From Clytia hemisphaerica (Eukaryota; Cnidaria; Hydrozoa; Leptothecata; Clytiidae): a DNA stretch of 64,000 bases. Made by a program: the position numbers and the translations under genes. The notes under the pieces are model-generated. The model was not told the DNA's origin, ran no database searches, and worked only from the letters and a program-made list of their open reading frames with translations. The stretch lies in NCBI GenBank assembly GCA_902728285.1, contig CACVBU010000050.1, forward strand, positions 2,080,060 through 2,144,059, read 5' to 3'. This document shows, piece by piece, positions 12,604 to 24,600 of this stretch (position 1 is the stretch's first letter; every line of letters starts with the position of its first letter).

Positions 12604-12664
12604 GCGGCGATGGCTCAACGGATAGAGCGCTGGCTTCCGAATCTGAAGGTCTTTCTTTGGTGGT
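12604..12664 (+). pseudogene. tRNA-like sequence, 5' part
   Basis: gcggcgatggctcaacggat, then agagcgc, resembles a tRNA acceptor strand plus A box, followed by an anticodon-loop-like cttccgaa (CCG, arginine-like). The anticodon stem pairs poorly and a T-rich insertion follows, so this is a tRNA-derived SINE head or degenerate copy, not a working tRNA. The 3' half is at 15365-15392. Confidence 0.5.
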
Positions 12665-13260
12665 TATGGAACGCCATAGCTGCCATAAGTGCTCTTTTTG
12701 TACGCTCTTTTTTCATGATATTCGCTCTTTTAGTTCGCTGAACTCTTTCGGTTCGCTCTTTTGTTCGCTCTTTTCATTCGCTCATTCGCTCTTTTCATTC
12801 GCTCATTCGCTCTTTTCATTCGTTCATTCGCTCTTTTCATTCGCTCATTCGCTCTTTTCATTCGCTCATTCCCTCTTTTCATTCGCTCATTCGCTCTTTT
12901 CATTCGCTCATGCGCTCTTTTCATTCGCTCATGCGCTCTTTTTATTCGCTCTTTTGATGCGCTCTTTTATTCGCCCTTTCCGTTCGCTGAACACATTCAG
13001 TTCGCTCTTTTATTCGCTCTTTTAATTCGCTCTTTTCTTTCGCTCTTTACTTTCGCTCTTTTAGTTCGCTCTTTTAGTTTGCTCTTTTTGTTCGCTCTTT
13101 TAGTTCGCATTCTTTCAGTTCGCTCTTTTGGTACGCTCTTTACATGCGCTTTTTGTTCGGCAAATTATCAGTTAGGGATTTTATTCATTCTGCAAATTAT
13201 CAGCTCCACAAAGTAAAGTTCTGCAGTTCATTTTTTGGCGCGAAAACTGCTGTACTGATG

Positions 13261-13834
13261 TACGATGGCCCTGAAGGCTCAAAATTTCTCTTGAAAAAAC
13301 AACCAGAGTTTCCCAAATTTTAGACGGAGTTTCCCAATGATTTTAAACGGAGTTTCTCAAAACCAAGCCGGAGTTTCCCTAATTTTAGACAGAGTTTCCC
13401 AAAATCAAGCTGGGGGTTTCCCAAATTTGAGACTGGAGTTTCTAAAAAATACACAGGCTGCAAAATTAAAGTCTGAAGAAAAATCACGCTTTTACTCGAA
13501 ATTTTTATGTGCTTATTACATGACATTAATTTCTGGTTGGTTCGAATTTATTGACACTAATAAAGTTATCAGCTGTAAGTTGTAAAGCAATTAACATGGG
13601 AATAAAATCACGTGAACTTTTTTGAGTAGTCACATGTTTTGACTGCATTGTACTGATTTGATATAATTTTACATTGAGAAACTCCATTTAAAATTTGGGA
13701 AACCCCCTTTTAATCTTGGGAAGCTCTGGCTTGGTTTTGGGAAACTCCGTCTAAAATTTGGGAAACTCCAGCTTGATTTTGGGAAACTCTGGTTGTTTTT
13801 TCAAGAGAAATTTTGAGCCTTCAGGGCCATCGTA
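13261..13834. mobile_element. MITE with tacgatggccctgaaggctc ends
   Basis: The inverted ends extend about 55 bp and run into tandem 'gagtttcccaaa' units in both arms. tactgatg flanks the element (13253-13260 and 13833-13840), consistent with an 8-bp duplication or a 6-bp ctgatg duplication with two more end bases. It sits in the centre of FB2. Confidence 0.65.
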
Positions 13835-13889
13835 CTGATGTTTGGTTCTTTTCGCGCAACCTCGTTCCAGGTATCATATCTACATTTTC

Positions 13890-14185
13890 CCCGGGGGGGG
13901 GAGGAGCACTCAAGGTAAATGACCTACCGGACGTGCAGCGCTTAAGGGTAGGTTTTTCGAGGTTCTGACAAAGCCTAGGTACGCCCAGGTGCACTGTAAG
14001 GCAAGGGTAGGTAATTTGAGAAAAATTTTAAAATCTTTGCTAAAACTTGGGGGAAAACGGCCGAAAAATGCACTGTCAGGTCGGTTTTCAGCAAATTTTG
14101 CAGTGCACTGTAGGGATCGGATTTTGAAACCCCGATTTCTGTCCGAAGATACGGTGTAGTTTCGAGATCGAGCCCCCCCCCCCCC
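13890..14185. mobile_element. G-run-ended element with cagtgcact motifs
   Basis: Starts with ccccgggggggg and ends with a 13-C run. Inside, 'gcactgtagg' type motifs recur, as in the element at 52084-52770. No clean target duplication was seen. Confidence 0.45.
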
Positions 14186-14719
14186 GAGATTTGTCTTCAA
14201 AAAGAAGAGAATGCCCTGGAAACTAGCTATGTTTTCGAGCCATATCAAAAGTTAAAAGGCGTGTGACGAACCTAGATATATATTTGCAAAATATATTTAC
14301 TCGTTTACCTTAGTTAGAGGAGGTACAATCTAAAATTTCACCACAGTTAGTCCCGTCCTCCTCACTCAACACACTCTAGCTGGCCATGCAACCTTGTCCC
14401 CCAGGCTTTGATGCGCAGTATGACAAAATTAATTTAACAGAATTTTGACCAAAAAGCAAAATAATAGAAAGAAAACGAAATTCTTTTTCATGAACGACTC
14501 GGCTATTCAAGTTTCGATAGAATTATGGGCGGGACTTTCATTAAAACTCAAAATCCGTGAAATGTGTGATTTTGAGATATTCCCCAAAGTTTGCCAAAAA
14601 TTTTAATTTTTCAATCATCAAGGTTTATAATTAAATAAAGCTATTAAATCATAACACAACAAGGTGAAATTTATTTCTCAACCGACAATTAAATGTAAAG
14701 TTTGAATAAGTTTACAAGT
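14186..14719. other. Centre of FB2, no gene seen
   Basis: AT-rich single-copy sequence between the nested G-run element and the right arm of FB2. No coding region was recognised. Confidence 0.4.
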
Positions 14720-15364
14720 TACAACTAAAAGAGCGAATATCATGAAAAAGAGCGTACAAAAAGAGCACTTATGGCAGCTATGGCGTTCCATAGTCAGCCA
14801 TCTTTTAAAAAAAGACTTCAGAATTTTTTTTCTGAAACTAGCCGTTTCCATGCCGTAATAAGCTACTTTACAGAACACTAAATTTACGGAACTGATAATT
14901 TGCAGAATGGATAAAATCCCGAACTGATGATTTGCCGAACAGAGAGCGCATGCAAAGAGCGAACGAAAAGAGCGAATTGAAAGAGCGCAATAAAAGAGCG
15001 CATCAAAAGAGCGAATGAGCGAATGAAAAGAGCAAACCGAATGCGTTTAGCAAACAAAAAGAGCGAATAAAAGAGCGCACGAGCGAATTGAAAGAGCGAA
15101 TAAAAGAGCAAACTGAACGCGTTCAGCGCATCAAAAGAGCGAATGAAAAGAGCGAATAAAAGAGCGCATCAAAAGAGCGAATGAGCGAATGAAAAGAGCG
15201 AATGAGCGAATGAAAAGAGCGAATGAGCGAATGAAAAGAGCGAATGAGCGAATGAAAAGAGCGAACAAAAGAGCGAACCGAAAGAGTTCAGCGAACTAAA
15301 AGAGCGAATATCATGAAAAAAGAGCGCACAAAAAGAGCACTTATGGCAGCTATGGCGTTCCATA

Positions 15365-15392
15365 GGTGGTGGTTCGAATCCCACTCGGTGCG
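15365..15392 (+). pseudogene. tRNA-like sequence, 3' part
   Basis: After the repeated ggtggt, ggttcgaatcccactcggtg forms a B box and T arm, and the last bases pair at six of seven positions with the 5' acceptor gcggcga at 12604. It is followed by an A-rich SINE-like tail with cagtcagaaa motifs. Confidence 0.5.
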
Positions 15393-15594
15393 AAAATTAG
15401 ACAGGTCGAAATTGATGGACAAATGATTGACAGGTATGAAAACTCAGTCAGAAATGAGGAACTAAGTCTCAGAAACTCAGACAGTCAGAAAAGAGAAAAA
15501 TAGGATAAGAGATAGGAAAGAAAAGAAAAGAAGGTGAGGTGACTTTTGGCCATCCGATATAACATTTTCCCTTTTTTAACCTCCACGAGTCCCA

Positions 15595-15830
15595 CCGTCC
15601 CAGGTAGGGTCGCAAAAACACCAAAATAGAAAAATCAGTCCCTCGTAGGCAGGGTGCCTATTTTTGGAAAATTTGGGGAAAAAGTAGAAAATTTTGTAAT
15701 TTCAGTCCCATTCAGCCCATTCAGGGTCACTTTTTTCGCAAATTTCGAGTCCCACGTAGGGTCCATTTTTCGAACCTCAGCGGAGCACCCCCGTCGGTCG
15801 ACAAGGGTAGTACCCCCCCCCCCGGGACGC
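15595..15830. mobile_element. G-run-ended element
   Basis: Begins ccaggtagggtcgcaaa, repeats 'agtccca/gtagggt' motifs, and ends in a run of Cs and ggg. It resembles the CCCGGG family by composition; the boundaries are uncertain. Confidence 0.4.
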
Positions 15831-16203
15831 ACTTCCAGTTCTTATAAAATTTGTGAACTAGAACTGTCTAGGGTCATGGCCCAGAAGGCTCACGAGGATG
15901 AATATTCCATAAAAATGATCATATTAGAAGATTAGAACACTTAAAGGAATTGTACGGTGTTATATATATATACACCCGACTCGTCTGAAACTGATGTCAG
16001 CAAAATTTTAATAAAAGAGTCCTTTCAAATTTGTAAATAAAAGGAGGAAAAAAATCTTGCTCCACATTTTTCTTTATTCATTACAAAAGATTCTATTTAT
16101 TTCAATCTGCTGAATCAACATACATTATAACTATGTAAAAGGTCAATGGCTTTAAAGAATACTTTAAGAATAGACTACTTTAAGTAGTAGGGAGGAGGAT
16201 GAG

Positions 16204-16328
16204 CAACCTCGCTCCCTGCGTATTATCACATATCAGCTTTCTTGATACTTACTTGATAGCGCTAGATAATATTCTCTGGCGTTCATAAGTAACGTAAATA
16301 AAGCCTGGAATACACGGGGACGAGGTTG
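16204..16328. mobile_element. CAACCTCG MITE, short copy, 9-bp duplication
   Basis: Ends caacctcg and cgaggttg are flanked by a perfect gaggatgag on both sides (16195-16203 and 16329-16337). Shared interior segments with the 28110-28416 copy include aataaagcctgg and tagcgctaga. It is shorter than that copy, probably through an internal deletion. A 9-bp duplication fits Mutator-like elements. Confidence 0.7.
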
Positions 16329-16551
16329 GAGGATGAGATCATTCTTCGCCTTTGGCAAGGCTTTTAACCAGAGATTAGGTCATTTGGGATGCATCATGAT
16401 ACGTTTAGTTCTAGTGTAGGGTTACTCCTTAACCTTGGCAAGTCAGTAGTCAGTTACTTAGATTCATCCCCTAAGGTCAAGGATCCAGTTAGATCTGGAT
16501 TAGGCTCGGCACACTGTAGTCCCAACGTTGTTAAGGTTCACCAGGGCAACC

Positions 16552-16612
16552 TCCCTGTTTATTATTAGCCTCCGTCATCAAAACGGGGCTATCAACCTCC
16601 GTCATCAAAACG
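16552..16612. repeat. Two ccgtcatcaaaacggggcta repeats
   Basis: Two near-identical hairpin-capable units lie just beyond the 3' end of LINE copy 1. Three more lie beyond its 5' end at 18785-18870. Confidence 0.6.
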
Positions 16613-16620
16613 GGGCTATT

Positions 16621-18784
16621 ATTATTATTATACAGATTTACCAGCTAGGCTCACAGTGGGCCTCTAACCGATCTTATTTTACACTATTCTTGAATCGTAT
16701 TTTGAGGGATAGTTTTCCCATGCATTGTTGAGGTTTTCTTTGAAGGTCTTGATAGACTTTGCTGTAACGACATTTCTCGACAGTCTATTCCAGGTTGGCA
16801 CACATCTGTAATAAAAAAATTTCGTTTGTGGTCCGTTGAAACCTTCATTTGCGAAGTTAGGTAGAAGCTCATGGGGGTGTCTTCGATTTGGACGCGGACG
16901 TTTAGTCAACTTGTCAGGTATTGTTGTTTTATCGTAGTAGTGGAGGTGTTTGTAAACCTGTACCATATCACAAAACCGTCTTCGAAATTCGAGTGTTGGT
17001 AAGCCGAGAATTTTGAGCATTTTACTATATGAAAGGCTGCGGTACGTTGGGACCAATCTTGTTGCACGTCTTTGCACTCCCTCAAGTAAGTTGACGTGTT
17101 TACGTAAATCTTGGTAACCAAACTGATTGTGCGTACTCAAGGTGTGGTCGGACAAATGTTGAATATAGCGTACGGAGGATCTCCGGAGTTAAGTTGGTGA
17201 AACCTCGTTTGATGACATCAAGCATTGAGTTTGCTTTTTTTACTCGATTGGCTAAATGGTCTTCAAATGTCAATTCAGCATCAACCAATATACCCAGGTC
17301 TTTTTGTTCAAATACGTGCTCAAGCTGAATATCACCAAGAGAATACGGATGAGCGTGTTTTATATTTACGAATTTGCCGATTGTAAGAACGTGACATTTA
17401 TCCGGATGGAGCTGTAATAGCCAATCATTGAACCATTTTTTGTTTGAGTGTGTCTATATCACAAGGAGGGAGTCATAGACTGAATCTACCTCTTTGAAGA
17501 TCTTTGTATCATCTGCGAAAAGTAGCAGAGCCGAAATCACCTTGTCAGGCAAATCGTTTATGTACAGTACAAAGAGTAGAGGGCCCAAGACACTTTCTTG
17601 TGGTATTCCACTTAATACACTATCCATGTTGGATTTTGCTTGGTTTACTTTGACCAACTGCTTCCTTCTACTCAGAAACGATGAAATCCAGTTCTTTATC
17701 GATCCAACTATGTCATACCCTTCTAGCTTTTTGCAAAGCCTACGATGAGGCACTGTATCAAATGCTTTAGTGAAATCAAAATAGATGCAGTCTACAACTT
17801 TTCCGCTCTTGAAGATGGGCGTGACGTGAGCAACCTTCCAATCCTCGGGTAGTACCCCTTCAACCAGTGTCTTATTCATAAGCCTTGAAAGGGGCTCGGA
17901 AATTTCGTCGACAAGTTCTTTCAACATTCTTGGATGTATTTCATCAGGATCAAAAGATTTGTTTGTATCCAGATCTTTGATCTTCTTACTTATCATATCT
18001 TTAGTTATGACAATGTCTGCAATATCTTGTTCTGTTCTTCGTGGAAATTCCGGAAGTTCTCCCTCAGGCTCGATGGTAAAGACACTGCAGAATTGTTTTT
18101 GGAGAATGTTTGCTTTCTCTTGGTCTTCGTGACGTAGCGATGACTTGTCTTTAGGTGACTCGAGAAGTGACGAAACACCTGTCGCAGCTTTCATCTTACA
18201 TGCGACCAAAAGACCTTTGGTTTCGTTTTGGCTTTAGTGCATATGTTTCGTTCGTATGTTCTATGTGCTTGCGACATCAACCTATTTACCCTGTTACGTG
18301 ATGTAACATAGGTAAGCCGATAGCGACTCTTTTCCTCTGGACACAAGGCTCGAACCCATTTCCTGTGCAATCGATTTTTTTCGCTTACTTCTCTTTGCAG
18401 ATCATTTCCTATTGGTATAGACCCCTTGCTCCAGCTCTGACAATCAAATTCTTTCAATGGAACAAATTGATTTCTAAGCTCTAAAAATTTTTTTTTTAAT
18501 TATTGCCAAATTTCCTCTACAGATTTTATGTCCATTGCATTGAGTTATCCCTACTTGCCATTGATGTGCTACAAGAGACTGTTTCATTGCAGCATAATTA
18601 CCATCGTTGAAGACGTATCGCTTTGAGTTAACTTTGCGCTCAGTGTAGCAAGCAAAGGTGAAAGCAAAAACACTATGATCGCTCTTCCCTAGTGGGCTTA
18701 GATATTGTAAGTCACATATTTGATTCTCCTCGCCCGTGAAGATTAAATCAATCGTAGATGGGTCATCAGTTCCTCGACAACACT
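16621..18784 (-). pseudogene. Broken CR1-like LINE, copy 1
   Basis: Transcribed from 18784 to 16621. It starts inside the endonuclease domain (DPSTIDLIF, SDH) and continues through a reverse transcriptase with the FADD catalytic box ([11 protein letters not shown]). It ends in a tail matching LINE copy 2 (gaggcccactgtgagcctag, then tta repeats). Relative to copy 2, about 70 residues are missing in frame between VTPIFKSGK and VVDCIYFDF, deleting part of the RT fingers. Several frameshifts separate 18457, 18209, 17288 and 17155. It is 5' truncated and cannot be active. Confidence 0.88.
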
Positions 18785-18870
18785 ATGCGACACCTGTCAT
18801 CAAAACAGGCTAAGTAAGACCCCCGTCATCAAAACGGGTTACGCAGGACACCCGTCGTCAAAACGGGTTA
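18785..18870. repeat. Three ccgtcatcaaaacgggtta repeats
   Basis: Three units of about 30 bp with a self-complementary cccgt...acggg core. Together with 16552-16612 they bracket LINE copy 1. Confidence 0.6.
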
Positions 18871-19191
18871 GGCTCTCAGTTATATATCTTGATTTGATGC
18901 ATCCCCAATGTCATCCCAAGTTCTATTATACATTTTCGTTTCCATTACTGCACACTTATGTCTCTGAGACGTGGGAATTGACTTACGTTTTACGTTGACG
19001 CACGAGAGATCTTTTTTCCAAGGGTCGAGGGTCGGCCTTTTTCAAGGGTCAGGGTCGAGGTCGAGGTCGGATTAATATAGATTGCCAGGATTTCCTACCT
19101 AACCTCGGCACACTTTTCAGCAAAAACACGATATAATATCTTTTTGCTTTTTTGCGTTATATATAAACCCAGGGGGGAGGGGAATATCCGG

Positions 19192-20857
19192 CGAGGCCCG
19201 GAATTCCCGAGTTATTTTTTCCGAGTTAAAAAAACCGAGTTAAAAAAAAACCGAGTTATCCCGAGTTATGACGTCATTTTTGGAATTTAGTGACGTCATT
19301 TTTCATTTTTTAACTCGGGAATTTTTGCTTCCTTTAACTTTCCGAGTTATTTTCCATTTTTTAACTCGGGAATTTTTGCTTCCTTTAACATTCCGAGTTA
19401 TTTTCCATTTTTTAACTCGGGAATTTTTGCTTCCTTTAACTTTCCGAGTTATTTTCCATTTTTTAACTCGGGAATTTTTTCTTCCTTTAACTTTCCGAGT
19501 TATTTTCCATTTTTTAACTCGGGAATTTTTACTTCCTTTAGCTTTCCGAGTTATTTTTCATCTCTCTTTAAATTTCTTTTCAATCGACATGGCAAACTTT
19601 ATGGCGCAATGGCGACAAACTTTATGTCAAGATTATGAAATGAACACAACACGTTTTCTCTTCTTATTTTTGCATCGCACGTTTTTCAGTTTCGAACTCA
19701 CTTCACATTGCGCAGAATGGGGTTTGACGTTCGAATTGTTTTTATAAAAAGACGGGGGCAAACATTCGAATAACAATATACCCTCAGGTCAACATTTAAA
19801 GACTTTCCACTTTGAAAAAGTAGCGTATTTGACCCCCGGAACGTTTTTTAACCGCAAGTCTAATTAGAGCCTTATGACACAAAAAGATTCGATTCATAAT
19901 TCGAATGTTTTGCAAAGGTCTCACGCGCGCGGGAAACTTTCGAATGTTTTTCTGTAAGTTGATTTGGTGAGTGTGTGCACTCTGGACGGTTTTATTCATT
20001 TATTTTTTAACATCTCTCATAAAAACGAATAGTCTGTGAAATAATTGATTCAATAATCGTTGTTGGTGATTCATTCAAAATTTTTACAGCGAAGGGGCAA
20101 GGACTCAGTGAATTTTTCTGAGAATCTTGTCATGTCACTTACAGTATTCTTTAATGAAATAGGGAGGAAATATAAATTTTGAAATAGCTTTATCTCATCA
20201 CTTACCTGCTGTATTTTTTGAGATTTACACAGTATTTATGCTGTAATATTTTTGAAAGGCTTACACTTTGTTTATCTAGCAGGTTTTAACTTCAGTTCTT
20301 GCTTTTCAATTATTCAATTGTTTGTTGATTTTTCATTTTATTAAGCAGGTTAAGGTTTTTCTAGTTGGTAATGGATGGTTATGTCTTTGATTTAGGTTGG
20401 TATGGGATCAATAGATTAAAGCTGGTGTTTTTTTATGAAGAAAAATAACTCGGAAAGCTAAAGGAAGCAAAAATTCCCGAGTTGAAAATTCAAAAATAAC
20501 TCGGAAAGCTAAAGGAAGAAAAAATTCCCGAGTTAAAAAATGAAAAATAACTCGGAAAGTTAAAGGAAGAAAAAATTCCCGAGTTAAAAAATGAAAAATA
20601 ACTCGGAAAGTTAAAGGAAGTAAAAATTCCCGAGTTAAAAAATGGAAGATAACTCGGAATGTTAAAGGAAGCAAAAATTCCCGAGTTAAAAAATGGAAAA
20701 TAACTCGGAAAGTTAAAGGAAGCAAAAATTCCCGAGTTAAAAAATGAAAAATGACGTCACTAAATTCCAAAAATGACGTCATAACTCGGGATAACTCGGT
20801 TTTTTTTTAACTCGGTTTTTTTAACTCGGAAAAAATAACTCGGGAATTCCGGGCCTC
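19192..20857. mobile_element. Foldback element FB3 with 51-bp tandem arms
   Basis: The ends gaggcccggaattcccgagt and their complement are flanked by atatccgg (19184-19191 and 20858-20865), an 8-bp duplication. The left arm to about 19565 has five copies of a 51-bp unit (taactcggga starts at 19311 and 19362); the right arm from about 20440 has about six. The middle has no recognised gene. Open frames with repeated FLTREFLLPLTFRVIFH are read through the array. It is inserted in a G-run-ended element that resumes at 20866. Confidence 0.82.
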
Positions 20858-20865
20858 ATATCCGG

Positions 20866-21215
20866 GGGGAGGGTGGTACTAGGGTTAACGAATGAGGGGT
20901 ATGTGCTGACGGGACCTCCGAAAACCGAACCTTAGAGAGACTGATTTTTGCTGAAAAGGTGACCCTTAGAGAGACTTTTTGAATTTTCTTTTTCGATTTC
21001 TGGAAAAAGTCAAACCCTTTAGAGAGACTTTATTACAATTTTTTCTCTGGAAATCAAAAAATTTCCTAAAAATCCTGATTTTTTCGACCCTTAGAGAGAC
21101 TTTGAAAGGTGAAAAAACCGACCCTTACCGTCCGCACATAAACATCATCCATTTTTGCCCCCGGGGGGGGGGATACACTATCCATGTTGGGGGTACTCCC
21201 CCCCCCCCAGAATCT
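20866..21215. mobile_element. G-run-ended element with ccttagagagac repeats
   Basis: Starts with a ggggggaggg block and has four 'cccttagagagact' motifs and a gtccgcacata motif. It ends near two runs of Gs and Cs (21163-21210). It is the same kind as 54276-54611. The left part may lie before FB3 at 19168-19183. Confidence 0.5.
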
Positions 21216-21646
21216 TTGAGCAATTTATGATAACCATGGTCAGTTTTCGGCGCTTTTGCTAAAATCGCTAAAATCCGAAAAATAAAAACAATTTTACTCA
21301 TAAACTACTTACAGTAGGTCGGTTTTTTACATCCTCGGCCTTCGCAATAAACTTTATTGACATTCGCCAATTTATTGACCCCACCAGTGACGTCATCACT
21401 CGAAGAAAAATATGGTCAATGAGCTTAATATAACGGAGATAGTAAGGACGTTCTGCTATTTCGTTCGTTTATTTTTTACCTCCCTAGTGTCAAGCCTCTA
21501 CTGCAAAACCTTCTATTTTGAACGAATGTGATCGTGTATGAAAACGAGATAAGACGAGAAGTTGACAAATCTGCTTTTCCTGGACCCATTCTTCTGATAA
21601 TTTGGAGTAAATACAACATATTGTTCAAGTAATCAGATTCATTTTA
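21216..21646 (+). promoter_or_regulatory. DEAF1 upstream region
   Basis: 430 bp before the DEAF1 ATG, presumably promoter and 5' UTR. A tgacgtca-like agtgacgtcatcact site (about 21387) resembles a CRE/ATF motif. No other element could be assigned. Confidence 0.3.
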
Positions 21647-24600
21647 ATGGCATCAAATATTGGTGGCACTGGGACCTCTGGAGGAGGATCATTTGGTATT
21701 CTTGGTGGAGAGGTGCTACCGCCGAAAGGTAACGAGAATAAACTCATTACGAGCTCCACCGCCAATAGAGCGGACGACCTCGGAGAGGATGATGTGTTTG
21801 CAAACGAAAACGAATCACCTCGTTCAGCTCATTCTCATTCTGCACACATATCTACAAAACCCTCTAAAGTTTCAACAGTATCTGTAGTTGGGGTAAGCCA
21901 AATTTCTTCTTCTACATCTAGTCCAGCTTCGATTCCTTATCCTATTCAAGACTCTGTTCTTCCAGTCACCAGTGTTAACCATGCTGCAGCTGCAGGCACA
22001 AGCATTGCTGTTACAGTCCCAACAACAACCAGAAGACCGTCCTACACTTCAAAAGCACCCTCAGCTCTCACTAACTTACCAAAAATTGATGATATTACAA
22101 CATCCCCAAGTAATATTCAAACATTTACACTCAACCCAACTGCAATTATTGAGAAGCGTAGTTCCTTATCTGGCTTTGACAATGATGACAATGGTAGACC
22201 AGGACACAAAGATCTTTTAAGTTTGCATGGACAAGCAAGTTTTGACAGTATAGACCATGAGGAATACTCCAACCCAGGAACACCAACATCAAGCTCACTT
22301 TCAAGTGGACATTTGCTTGCAGCTAGAAATAAAGATAAAGCAAACAGAATGCGTGCTGACCTACTTAGTAAAGGCAAATGGGAGATGGCTGCAAAAGCCA
22401 ACATCTTGACTGTCCGGTGTAGAGAAGAAGTTGCGGAATTGCATAAGGACAAATTTGGATCAGGATCTAAAGGCAAATGCATTAAGGTATACATTTTGGC
22501 ACTTTGCTCCCCCATGAAAACATTTGTAGAAAAACTATTGATGTGCCAAGAATAGACTTAGGGTTGTAGACCAGTTTTCATAACCTGATAGCATTCTATT
22601 TCTATTTCTATTCAATAATTCAGAGGGTACATACGTACAATTTCCTGAATGTAAAATAAAATGGTAATAAAATAAAATCTATCTAAATATAATAAAATCT
22701 AGAATTTAATAAAAAGGCAACCACTTTGGATTAAGAGGTAATTGAATTTTGCAGAAAAAAAAGAACTTAGATTACTGAGGAATTTAATTGGTTACCAAAA
22801 AGAGCTACATGGCTGTATTGACATTGAAAACAAACTAAAGGCTAAAAATGTGAACGATAAAAATATGTGAAGGATAAAAACAATTCTGAGTAAAAACATT
22901 TTATTAACTAATATATAAAACATAAGATAAATTGAAATAAATTAGATTGCAAGGTTGAATTGAGGAGAAAAACTACAGAAGAAGTTATATGACCTCACGC
23001 ATCACTGAAAGAATTTTGAAAACTTGATAAGACAAGACAAGATTAATTAACACTGAGATTTGAAGCAAACTTAAGAAAATAATCTATTTGAGGAAGGCCA
23101 CTAATTTATCATTAAATATATCTAACGACTCAGCATTAACCAGACCAGCTGAAAGCATATTCCATTCTTTGATTGTGTATGGGTAGAAGGAGTAGGTATA
23201 CCGTTGAATTGCACCTTGGATTGGCTGAAATCGAAGATCATTGCATCTCTGAGGTTTAATGGTATTAGGAGGCATGAACTTGATTCCATTGTGAAACTGG
23301 TAGAGAGATGTTAAACGCTTGACTGTACGCCTCTGCTCCAATGTTTGCAGGTCAAGGTTCTTAATCATACTAGTTGGAGAGGCTTCTCGTTGCCATTGAT
23401 TAGAAATCCATCTAGCTGATTTTCGTTGTACAGACTCTATGTGTCGATTGAGTTTTAGATTTCCTACTGGGTCCCACACTATTGATGCATATTCGATTAT
23501 GGGTCGTACAAAGGTTTTGTAGCATTGGAGTTTAACTTCCTTGTCACACATTCGAAGATTTCGTTGCAAAAAATGTCGACAGTTATGAGCCTTTGCAGAC
23601 GTTGTTGTGATATGTTTGTTGAATGTTAATTTGCTATCCAAGATCACTCCTAGATATTTAGCAGATTTTACCAATTCGAGATTGTAGCCATGGATTGAAT
23701 ATGTTTCTTCAGTTTTTTTGTGTTTATTTGTAAATCGCAGGACTTTACATTTGTCAGCATTAAACTCCATGGACCAGTCCTTTTCCCATTGGGTAAGGTG
23801 GTTCATGTCATTTTGCAGATCTCTGGCATCTTTGATTGATTTGATGGATTTGTAAAGTAGAGCGTCATCAGCAAAAAGACTTATCTCTGAGGATGTGACT
23901 GCTAATGATATGTCATTTATATATACTAAAAACAGCAGGGGTCCCAGTACCGATCCTTGTGGGACTCCGGATGTTACTTTTCCCTCTGGTGATTCTACGC
24001 CTCTAACGAGTACTTTTTGGGTTCGGTTACTGAGAAAATCCTCTATCCAAGTCAACAAGTTGTTTTTGATTCCATAGAAGCTTAGCTTTAAAAGTAACTT
24101 GCGGTGACAAACTTTGTCAAATGCTTTACTGAAGTCCAAAAGTATAGCATCAGTTTGCCCTTTTTCATTCAATATCTTGACTAGATCATTAACAGTTTTT
24201 ACTAGTTGTGTCTCACAGGATCGTTTCTTTCTAAATCCATGTTGTCGGTCAGTGAGGATGTTTTGCTGCTCTAAATGGTTGATTATGTGACTGTGAATTA
24301 TGTGTTCGAGTGTTTTACATAGTACAGATGTTAGGCTCACAGGGCGGTAGCTTTCAGGGTTTGATCTGCTTTTGTTGTTGCCTTTATATAGCGGAGTAAT
24401 GGTTGCTTTGCGCCAGTCATCTGGAATTTTTGATTGCTTCAGCGAAGCTTGAAAGATGAGAGTAAGGGGTTTACTTATTATATCAGCACACTCCTTCAAA
24501 ATTCTGGTGGAAATTTGATCTGGTCCATTAGCTTTGCTGGGGTTGAGCTCTGAAAGTAATTTTTGAACACCATTTTGTGTTATTTCTAATTCACTGATGG

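Larger units (their letters stand above)
12665..15364. mobile_element. Foldback element FB2 with gctcttttcattc tandem arms
   Basis: The outer ends tatggaacgccatagctgcc and their complement are flanked by ggtggt on both sides (12659-12664 and 15365-15370). The left arm (about 12690-13160) is an array of 'cgctcttttcatt' type units of 10-20 bp. The right arm (about 14720-15320) is its complement. A further copy of the outer end occurs at 14735-14793. The middle carries at least two other elements. Long open frames rich in ALFIRSF or NERMKRA are read through the repeat and are not genes. Confidence 0.75.
12319..15562. mobile_element. Element with ttatatcggatggccaa ends carrying a tRNA-like core
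   Basis: The ends ttatatcggatggccaatag (12319) and ttggccatccgatataa (to 15562) are inverted repeats, each followed inward by a 'gtcac' motif. Between them lie a tRNA-like sequence split by foldback FB2 and a twice-repeated agggttgctagtaacggct (about 12415 and 12475). Without FB2 it would be only about 550 bp. Confidence 0.5.

Noticed and set aside
12591..13216. Two 144-151-aa open frames rich in SLFSFAH / ALFIRSF repeats
   Set aside because: They are read through the FB2 tandem array; the mirror arm gives NERMKRA frames on the other strand. No conserved protein.
13910..14248. 112-aa minus-strand frame
   Set aside because: Crosses a G-run element with cagtgcact repeats; composition is not protein-like.
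12604..15392. A working tRNA-Arg gene with an intron
   Set aside because: The 'intron' is a 2.7-kb foldback element with target duplication in the T arm, and the anticodon stem does not pair.
18785..18870. CRISPR-like spaced repeats
   Set aside because: Only three to five units with a hairpin core beside a LINE in an animal genome; spacers are not of uniform length and no cas genes.
19268..19747. 159-aa frame of FLTREFLLPLTFRVIFH repeats
   Set aside because: It is a translation of the 51-bp array in FB3; the same peptide appears from the opposite arm at 20408-20782.
22117..22515. 132-aa minus-strand frame over DEAF1 exon 1
   Set aside because: A shadow of the DEAF1 coding frame, without its own motif.
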